Source: Haloquadratum sp.
Lineage (GTDB): Archaea; Halobacteriota; Halobacteria; Halobacteriales; Haloferacaceae
Assembly (NCBI GenBank): GCA_028275165.1
Contig: JAQCNF010000001.1
Span: 1 to 40,022, forward strand
Length of the DNA stretch: 40,022 nucleotides
Reading direction: 5' to 3'
Within the stretch, counting starts at the first letter, position 1; each line of letters begins with the position of its first letter. Of the stretch, positions 34,029-40,022 are shown piece by piece. A program made the translations under genes and the position numbers. The notes under the pieces are model-generated. The model was given only the letters and a program-made list of their open reading frames with translations, did not search any database and was not told where the DNA came from.

Positions 34029-34364
34029 CTTTGTTTTTGAACTTGTATGCCCACACTCAAAACCGTCAGGTAGAGATGAGACAAGGACTCAAGCTACTCT
34101 CCTTTTGCCGTCGATACAAACCTGTTTTGTTCACGATTTAGGAAGCACGACGTCATACAGCACTGGAGGTGACGAATAGATGCGTACTCCACACATCTGC
34201 AAGTTGCGATAGACACAGTGGCAAGACCATTACATATCGAGTCTCTTCTAAGCGTTCTGCACAATCCAAGCCGCCCGACATACGTGGAGTACCTCCGGGG
34301 GGCCAAGCCTCCAAACACTCGGCTTGTTTGTCTGTAGAATCGAAAATCAATTATTAACCGAATC
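34029..34364. other. Intergenic region with a transposon-end-like tract
   Basis: GGAGTACCTCCGGGGGGCC, then AAGCCTCC at about 34285-34313, vaguely resembles the AGGTCAAGCCTCGG ends of the tnpB elements. Otherwise nothing is recognised. Confidence 0.3.
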
Positions 34365-34577
34365 TCACTTGACGGTGGATATCTCGTAGCTGTACCCAAG
34401 AGTCGAATGATTGCGACTATTATTCGCCAGGATCTCAGCTATACAGGACGGGCACGCTCCGACGTCTAAGTAGTCCCTGGCCTTTTGCTTGGACTTCGCG
34501 AGTACGTATAGCTGCTCTGAGCGTTTCTGACACTCATCACAGTGGTGCTTGCCCGAATCAAATTGGTATAACTTCAT
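34365..34577 (-). CDS. Small CxxC zinc-ribbon protein, 70 aa
   Basis: Two CxxC pairs (CDEC at about 13-16 and CPSC at about 42-45) frame a central basic region (KSKQKARDYL), the pattern of single-domain zinc fingers common and functionally diverse in haloarchaea. No signal or membrane helix. The start is ATG 34577, with TCATTTATTC about 27 nt upstream, so leaderless. It lies between nadB and nadC on the same strand, but no link to NAD synthesis is known. Confidence 0.7.
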   Translation of the reverse strand: MKLYQFDSGKHHCDECQKRSEQLYVLAKSKQKARDYLDVGACPSCIAEILANNSRNHSTLGYSYEISTVK

Positions 34578-35011
34578 ACAGTGTATTTTGATGCCACATG
34601 AATAAATGACATCTTCACATGAACTACCCCACTCTACTCGCCAGCTATCACTGTTAGGGGCGTTTCCACGACGTTGTCAGATGGCGTCTGACAGCCCATG
34701 TGATGCTCTCTCACGAACCCGCTCTCTGTCCACGACATCGGAGCACCCGATCAGATAAATATGTGTATTCGCGTTCTGGGAGTCAAGCTGGTATTGGAAT
34801 GTGAAGTGATCCAGCAGTTTCCTCCCACGGCTCAACCGGTGGGTTTCGGCCTTGAACGTGTATGGACTATCTTAGAGGTTGACCCTGACGCGCTGAGGGC
34901 GTTTCTTTTGCCAGGGGAGCATGCGGAATATCTGATTCGCGAATACATCTCGTTTGAGAATACAGCAGTTCCAGACGTTTGTATCTGAATCTTTTCGACT
35001 GGTGAGTTCTG
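34578..35011. other. Intergenic region with hairpin like an IS end
   Basis: CTCCCACGGCTCAACCGGTG then GGTTTCG at 34825-34850 resembles the end hairpin CTTCCTCCCACCCTCAAAGG at 7008-7027, both of the CCTCCCAC...GTGGG form seen at haloarchaeal IS1341 ends. A 75-codon frame at 34761-34988 (plus) covers it and is probably spurious. Confidence 0.4.
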
Positions 35012-35248
35012 TTAGGGCGGATATCGCTCCCGAAGTCCACTAATTTTGAGATGAATTGTCGGTGATTGTGCCTGAATATCCTCATTTTCAGCAGCAGCGT
35101 ACTCGTGTGAGACTTCGTTGATCCGGTATTTCTTATCATCATACACGATTATTTCTCCTTTTCTCGGAACTGGGGTCTCAGTTGAGAGTTCAATTCTCCC
35201 TAACAATTCACCACCCCGATGGAGCAGCATAACAACTTGTGATACCAT
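35012..35248 (-). CDS. Small uncharacterised protein, 78 aa
   Basis: A soluble acidic protein (MVSQVVMLLHRGGELLGRIEL...) rich in beta-type residues (VYDDKKYRINEVSHEY). The start is ATG 35248. AATTAAACC about 27 nt upstream fits a leaderless transcript. Short OB- or SH3-like folds have this size, but no family can be named. Same strand as nadB upstream and nadC downstream, with its own promoter. Confidence 0.6.
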   Translation of the reverse strand: MVSQVVMLLHRGGELLGRIELSTETPVPRKGEIIVYDDKKYRINEVSHEYAAAENEDIQAQSPTIHLKISGLRERYPP

Positions 35249-35715
35249 GTGTATAATCTATATCTCAAGCGGTTTAATTTCTATAGCTGATCTGTGCGTA
35301 TTGCCATCTCACATAGCGGTGACTATTGTGAGGACACCACGAGTATCACAGCATTCATTCAGAGAATCACCGCTGTCCGTCTCTGCGAGCGACGGGATGA
35401 AATGAGTCGGTGTGCAGTCAAATATGCAGGATGAAGCTGAACAGCGAGTACTATCTCTCTCATCATCAGTGACCATCCGAGAGTGATTCCGTCCGCTTTC
35501 GAGACTGAAAGCTTCTAATAGCAGGCCATAGGATCGTCTTGAACCAGTCAGTCCAGTGGTTATAGACTGAATCTCTGGGCATGCTCGCTTAACGAGTAGT
35601 ATAGGCCAACTACTTCAACGGACATATTCGGAATCTAATATCTTCGATAATGAACTAGAGCCATTCACATCAGTCAAGATCAAAACGATTCGCTCCGCCC
35701 AGCGTGTATCAAGAG
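35249..35715. other. Intergenic region downstream of nadB
   Basis: It holds the promoter of the 78-aa gene (near 35271-35280) and nothing else that I can recognise. No tnpB remnants are clear. Confidence 0.3.
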
Positions 35716-37248
35716 CTATGGAGCATTACCAGAGGCACTCACCTCGGGCTCGTCGTCTATATCGTTCAAATAATGACAGCCAACCGATTGCTTATTCTCA
35801 GCAGCCGCTCGCGTGATCAGTAACGCAACGACTGCTGCTGATCGAAGCTCATACAATGATCGGGATGTACGAGTGCGGATGTATGCATCAACCTCACCCT
35901 TCAATCGCCTCAGAACGGACTGTGCACGCGCGAGTTCTTTCGTCGTCCGTTGGATGCCGACCCGTGTATCCATTACCCGGCGGAGCCGATGGAATTTCTC
36001 AGTCGCGAAATTATCTGGAAGCTCAGGGTCACGATCGAGTAGCTCCGGCGGTTCGATGTGGTCAGGCTCGTTACCGGTAGCATCTTGACCGGCCCGAAAT
36101 CCCCACACGAGTCCCTCAAGTAGCGAGGTGGATGCTAATCGATTAGCTCCATGAACACCGGTACGGGCACACTCTCCAACTGCATAGAGACGATGGAGTG
36201 AGCTTTGGCCGTGGCTATCGACATCGATACCACCACAGAGGAAATGCTCTGCAGGGGCAACTGGAATGTGAGGGAGGCTCACGCCCGCATCGTTGCATCT
36301 CTCAGCGAGCGCGGGAAACTCCGCTTCAAATTCGAGGGGAGAAACATCTAATACCACCTTACCAGTCGCCTCGCGCTCAGTTTTCACCGCACGAGCAACG
36401 ATATCACGGGGAGCAAGATCGGCATCATCATGATACCGTGGCATGAATCGTTCGCCATCGTTGTTTCGAAGAACAGCGCCCTCGCCTCGGATGGCCTCAC
36501 TTAACAGAAATGAATCGTCTTCAGTCTCTGATTCCTCCTTATCGCCGACATATACGGTCGGATGAAACTGGACGTACTCCATATCTGTTACATCTGCGCC
36601 AGCGAGTGCTGCCATGGCGATCCCATCACCGGTCGCGCCATCAGGATTCGTCGAATACGAATAAAGAGCCCCGATTCCACCAGTTGCGAGTATAGTTGAA
36701 CCAGCGTACATCGGGGTGATTTCGCCATCCCGCTCGAGCATCGCCCCGTATACCTGTCCCTCGTGACGGAGCAACTCGAGTGCCGCTGTCCTCTCTATGA
36801 TCTCGATATCAGTGTGATCAGCTACATAATCAAGCATAGGAAGGTGAATATGCTTCCCAGTGGCTGCATCGATATGGAGAATTCGCGGCTCCTCATGAGC
36901 AGCCTCTTGACCGTAATCGAATCCAGCACCGTTTGTATCAAACTCGACCCCAACTGTGTCAACGAGAATATCATCGACTGTATCGTTCGCATTGCTGACG
37001 AGTGTGTCTACTGCGTCGCGGTCAGCGGTTCCATCGGAGGCAGTCATGATATCTCGTTTGAACTGGTCAGGGTCATCTCGACTTACTGCAATTCCACCCT
37101 GTGCCCACCATGTTGAAGCAGACGCTGGCCGGCTCGCTTTTGTGATAACCGTCACCTCAGCACTCTTGCGGTCGGCAGCTATTGCCGCCGAAAGACCGGC
37201 AATACCTGCACCAATGACCAGTATCTCGCTCTTATGCATCTCTGGCAT
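35716..37248 (-). CDS. nadB: L-aspartate oxidase NadB
   Basis: A 510-aa FAD enzyme that oxidises aspartate to iminoaspartate, the first NAD de novo step, feeding NadA. Residues 13-18 (GAGIAG) form the FAD Rossmann start, and ASTWWAQGGIAVS about 44-56 is the family motif around FAD. HPTVYV, RGEGAVLRN, HFLCGGID and TGVHGANRLASTSLLEG follow in order. The C-terminal helical region is present, so it is full length. The start is ATG 37248; GTG 37254 overlaps the nadA stop by 4 nt (GTGA). The pair is therefore coupled, and nadB follows nadA in one operon. Confidence 0.97.
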   Translation of the reverse strand: MPEMHKSEILVIGAGIAGLSAAIAADRKSAEVTVITKASRPASASTWWAQGGIAVSRDDPDQFKRDIMTASDGTADRDAVDTLVSNANDTVDDILVDTVGVEFDTNGAGFDYGQEAAHEEPRILHIDAATGKHIHLPMLDYVADHTDIEIIERTAALELLRHEGQVYGAMLERDGEITPMYAGSTILATGGIGALYSYSTNPDGATGDGIAMAALAGADVTDMEYVQFHPTVYVGDKEESETEDDSFLLSEAIRGEGAVLRNNDGERFMPRYHDDADLAPRDIVARAVKTEREATGKVVLDVSPLEFEAEFPALAERCNDAGVSLPHIPVAPAEHFLCGGIDVDSHGQSSLHRLYAVGECARTGVHGANRLASTSLLEGLVWGFRAGQDATGNEPDHIEPPELLDRDPELPDNFATEKFHRLRRVMDTRVGIQRTTKELARAQSVLRRLKGEVDAYIRTRTSRSLYELRSAAVVALLITRAAAENKQSVGCHYLNDIDDEPEVSASGNAP

Positions 37249-37250
37249 GG

Positions 37251-38381
37251 TCACAGCTCCATCATTCGGTCCATGGCCACAGCAGCCAACTCCTTTGTCT
37301 CGGGATCAACGCTGATGACGTTACGTTCTCGCTCCTCAACCAGTTCCTCTAAGACCCATGCGAGATAGTTCGGGTCAATCTGGCGCATCGCGTTACAATC
37401 CATACAGGCATCTCCGCAAAGCGGAATAACATTCACCTCGGGATTCCACCGATCCAAATGATTAGCAAGGTGAATCTCAGTTCCGATTGCCCATGTTTCG
37501 CCAGCCTCAGCATTTTCCACAGTCTCAGTGATTGTCGCCGTTGATCCAACCACATCTGCAGTTTCAACAACCTCACGACGACACTCTGGGTGGGCGATGA
37601 CGTTCGCTCCAGGATGAGTCGCGCGAACCTCCTCAGCGTGGTGCTTCCTGAATCGTTCATGCACCTGACAGTATCCCTCCCAGAGAATGATGTCGTTATG
37701 AACAGCTTTCATGGCGTCTTTGGATTCGGGGTCCCATGGGTCCCACTCGACAATCTCTTCGGACATCCCTAACTCGTGTGCAGTATTTGTGCCGAGGTAT
37801 TTGTCTGGCAAGAATAACACCTTCTCGCCGCGGTCAAATGCCCACTCAAAAGCATCAGCCGCATTCGAAGACGTGCAGACTAATCCGCCCTGCTCCGCAC
37901 AGAATGCTTTGAGGTCGGCATACGAATTCATGTATGTTATTGGAACGATAGTGTCGTCAGTAACCGCGGTCAATTCAGCCCATGCAGCGTCCACCTGAAG
38001 TGCCTCCGCCATTCCTGCCATCGGACACGATGCCTCCATTGATGGGAGGATAACCGACTGAGAGTCATCAGTAATAATATCTGCTGATTCAGCCATGAAC
38101 GTCACTCCCCCAAAGATAACATAGTCAGCGTCCGTCGCTGCAGCTTCCTTTGAGAGGCCATATGAATCGCCAATAAAGTCAGCATGTTCGACAATTTCGC
38201 GGCGTTGGTAATTGTGACCTAAAATTACAACATCGTCACCGAGCGTGTCGAGCGCAGCCTCGATGCGCTCTGTCCGTTCAGATTGGTTCAGATTTCGATA
38301 CTCTCGTGGCAATTGCTCTAAGTTGTCATACTTGAACAGGCTCAAGTCCGTCTCAAACTCTGCGGTTTCCATCTCTGGCAT
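37251..38381 (-). CDS. nadA: Quinolinate synthase NadA
   Basis: A 376-aa [4Fe-4S] enzyme that condenses iminoaspartate with dihydroxyacetone phosphate to quinolinate. Three conserved cysteine regions are visible: MEASCPMAG, GLVCTSSNA and the GDACMDCNAMRQ region, which together would ligate the cluster. GHNYQRREI and GDSYGLSKEA near the start and SYADLKAF and HPECRREV in the middle are family motifs. The start is ATG 38381 (MPEMETAEF), with an alternative internal Met three residues later. First gene of the nadA-nadB pair. A clear TATA box was not found close upstream, so the mRNA probably has a leader. Confidence 0.97.
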   Translation of the reverse strand: MPEMETAEFETDLSLFKYDNLEQLPREYRNLNQSERTERIEAALDTLGDDVVILGHNYQRREIVEHADFIGDSYGLSKEAAATDADYVIFGGVTFMAESADIITDDSQSVILPSMEASCPMAGMAEALQVDAAWAELTAVTDDTIVPITYMNSYADLKAFCAEQGGLVCTSSNAADAFEWAFDRGEKVLFLPDKYLGTNTAHELGMSEEIVEWDPWDPESKDAMKAVHNDIILWEGYCQVHERFRKHHAEEVRATHPGANVIAHPECRREVVETADVVGSTATITETVENAEAGETWAIGTEIHLANHLDRWNPEVNVIPLCGDACMDCNAMRQIDPNYLAWVLEELVEERERNVISVDPETKELAAVAMDRMMEL

Positions 38382-39162
38382 GATTGGATAACGTGATAAG
38401 CCTTCACGCTCGCATACTGAAAAATACTTCTCTTCAATAATATATTTCAGAGCATAATATTACTCTCGTCGGGCGAGTGAGGTATATATATCGTATCGAA
38501 CGCAGATTAATGATAATATTTGTCTCATAGGCTTGATAGTGAATTTTTTCTTAACCAACCTGGTATAGAGACTCACCGAGAACGACAGTGCTTTCAGCTA
38601 CCGTATCCGGCGAAATAACGGGCAAACGGTCGTCTCAGGGCACAGTTGAAAATCGTATGTGATGCGGCACTCTTGATGAAACCTGACACCGTCGACTGGG
38701 ACAAGGCCAGACAGTCGCTTGCGCGAGCCCACAAGTGGTTTAAGTAAAGGGCCATAGCCTGTCAGAGCTCACACAATATAATCCATTAAATGGTATAGAA
38801 ACAAAGGCGGCTACCACGTTGTTTTCGGTGACCTAACGGGATGACGAACCAGCGCGCACGCTGTGGGATCGAATCTGAAAGGCAGCTAAGCAGCACTCTC
38901 GCCCCGTTAATTCACCACACATCAAAATGATACCAGTTCGTTAGAAGTTCATCAGCGTGGCCTCAATACATTTGGAGTAGAGTGCGAGCAATCTGAGTGT
39001 TGTGAAGTCCAACATAACCGAACCAACGTCTGTGAGGACTGAGTCTCTATGGGCAAATCACCGAGATACATCGCTTACAAACACCGTCACCGTCGTCGAT
39101 GCACTGTTCTCAAGTAAGCTCATATGCGGTTGTGGCAGTTGAGTAACTCAACTCAAGATGGT
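38382..39162. other. 780-bp gap upstream of nadA with possible coding debris
   Basis: It includes AT-rich promoter DNA (38400-38560). From about 38640 the plus strand shows short peptide-like blocks, such as MKPDTVDWDKARQSLARAHK (38675-38740) and FGVECEQSECCEV (38968-39008, Cys-rich like a zinc ribbon). Stops interrupt every frame. I take this as an unidentified decayed gene or transposon. No RNA gene or repeat array was recognised. Confidence 0.35.
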
Positions 39163-39471
39163 TCAATTACGTTGACTACGCACCTGATTGCTCGTGGTGA
39201 CCTGAATATCGAGTTTATCCGTCCCTCGAATCCACTCCAAATAATCATTTAGTCGCGAGGCGGTGCGTAGCGATTCGATTGTGTCGTAGTTGTCTCTGAG
39301 TTCCGAATTTGTGAACAGTGCGTGAATCTGCTTGTGACACGGCCGGCATAACTGCACCGTAGGACTTGAGGCTCGCTCCTCAGGTCGCAGATGATGTACC
39401 TGTATGACCTGCGTGTCTGGTATCCGTTCATCCGGTATCACGCGCCGACACAGTGCACATGTCGTCGACAT
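39163..39471 (-). CDS. HNH-domain protein
   Basis: A 102-aa protein whose first 60 residues form an HNH nuclease-like zinc site: CALC at about 5-8, VHHLRPEER at about 26-34 (paired histidines), CRPCHKQIHALF at about 46-57. HNH proteins of this type nick or cut DNA and are associated with restriction, homing or mobile elements. It is shorter than restriction enzymes, so it may be a stand-alone nuclease or a broken fragment. The start ATG 39471 is chosen because the upstream 120 residues of the open frame (to 39837) look like transposon tail DNA. Confidence 0.65.
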   Translation of the reverse strand: MSTTCALCRRVIPDERIPDTQVIQVHHLRPEERASSPTVQLCRPCHKQIHALFTNSELRDNYDTIESLRTASRLNDYLEWIRGTDKLDIQVTTSNQVRSQRN

Positions 39472-40022
39472 GAATGTGATATTAAATGAAGGTGGAGAAG
39501 ATTGATACCTTCGATAACGATGGCGCACTGATGCTGATACAAACTCAGGGAACATTGTCATGTCCTCTCTTCGAGTACCATATTCGGGATGTGTCTGAGT
39601 ACAACCTGCAACTGAATGACCCTGAGCGACTGCGCTCTCTCCTCGCTTGTTGAGGACAGCGCTTGCTGTTTCTGTCTCGGATCTCCCACGCAGATTCCAG
39701 ACTCCGCAGGCGACTTCACGGGTGTTCAGAGTCGGAGTCGGAGTCGGAATGAGATTATCACATATTCGACACTTGACCACACCCAATGGAGACGCGGTTG
39801 TTGTCGCGGTTGAACACGACAGAGATGTTGGAGGCATCTCACAGAGAGTCCTTGTCGGTGGAACTGTCTGAACAGCGAGAACGTGACGAATCGCTCCACG
39901 ATTCGCACATCACAACTCACAGACGACGCTGTCTCCCCCGGCTCGCGGTCGCTCCTGATGCGACGGGAGTGGCTGTATCCTGTTAAACGATGTCGTGGTG
40001 CCAATAGGTGTCGATCAGTATG
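39472..40022. other. Distal gap with relic DNA and a GAGTCG repeat
   Basis: An open reverse-strand frame continues to 39837 and another to 40004, but neither encodes a recognisable protein. One frame near 39985-39950 reads DTATPVASGA, similar to the tail of some IS1341 TnpB proteins. At 39729-39749 GAGTCG is repeated three times with a trailing G. No functional gene is supported. Confidence 0.35.

Noticed and set aside
34761-34988. 75-codon plus-strand frame
   Set aside because: It covers an IS-end-like hairpin, has a TATA-like tract too close to the start, and matches no family.
39472-39837. Longer HNH protein starting at 39837
   Set aside because: The extra 122 residues contain tandem-repeat and transposon-tail-like DNA and have no HNH-family similarity.
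1-40022. CRISPR array, rRNA, prophage or plasmid origin
   Set aside because: No evenly spaced direct repeats, rRNA-like segments, phage structural genes or replication initiator genes were seen. The repeats present are transposon ends and short microsatellites.

Overview
The window looks like chromosome from a moderately AT-rich haloarchaeon, most like Haloquadratum. The proteins are acidic and Asp/Glu-rich. Many genes have an archaeal TATA-like box about 27 nt before the start codon, which means leaderless transcripts. The tRNA has no encoded CCA, and the insertion sequences are haloarchaeal types. Coding density is low: long intergenic stretches are filled with decayed transposon fragments. 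The species is inferred, not proven.

Layout. 1-4.5 kb: a partial membrane protein, a TnpB relic, a Tat-exported beta-helix protein, and an alkaline-phosphatase-superfamily hydrolase behind a tiny membrane ORF. 4.5-6 kb: a broken IS1341-type tnpB element with hairpin ends. 6-9.6 kb: a ferredoxin-NADP reductase-like flavoprotein, tRNA-Lys(UUU), a [2Fe-2S] ferredoxin and an HTH/zinc-finger regulator. 10.2-11.7 kb: a well-bounded IS5/ISH1-like element (17-bp perfect TIRs, 8-bp target duplication) that carries a passenger membrane-protein gene and a transposase whose ancestral ATG appears to have become ATA. 12.2-18.8 kb: a metabolic block of GS-like ligase, lactonase-type metallo-beta-lactamase, aspartoacylase-like deacylase, aldehyde dehydrogenase and CitE-like lyase. 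19.3-30.5 kb: polysaccharide flippase, PhzF, BASS transporter, small membrane proteins, DUF4385, SppA protease, metallophosphoesterase and MFS transporter, interleaved with tnpB relics. 30.5-32.5 kb: an intact nrdR directly upstream of a badly decayed class I nrdA. 32.8-38.4 kb: the NAD de novo genes nadA-nadB and, 2 kb away, nadC, with three tiny genes between. 39.2-39.5 kb: an HNH protein.

How the genes work together. NadA, NadB and NadC make nicotinate mononucleotide from aspartate. NrdR would normally repress ribonucleotide reductase, but its operon partner here is dead, so it must act elsewhere or be vestigial. The ferredoxin and the FNR-like reductase are plausible electron-transfer partners. 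The GS-like, lactonase, deacylase, aldehyde dehydrogenase and CitE genes suggest catabolism of an amine, lactone or N-acyl compound to central metabolites, but each has its own promoter and the pathway is inference.

The strongest unusual points are the cargo-bearing IS, the nrdR/dead-nrdA pair with a palindrome upstream, and a family of dispersed GGTTC...ATCAC elements that resemble IS605-type right ends or guide-RNA scaffolds without a transposase. No CRISPR array, rRNA or intact prophage was seen.
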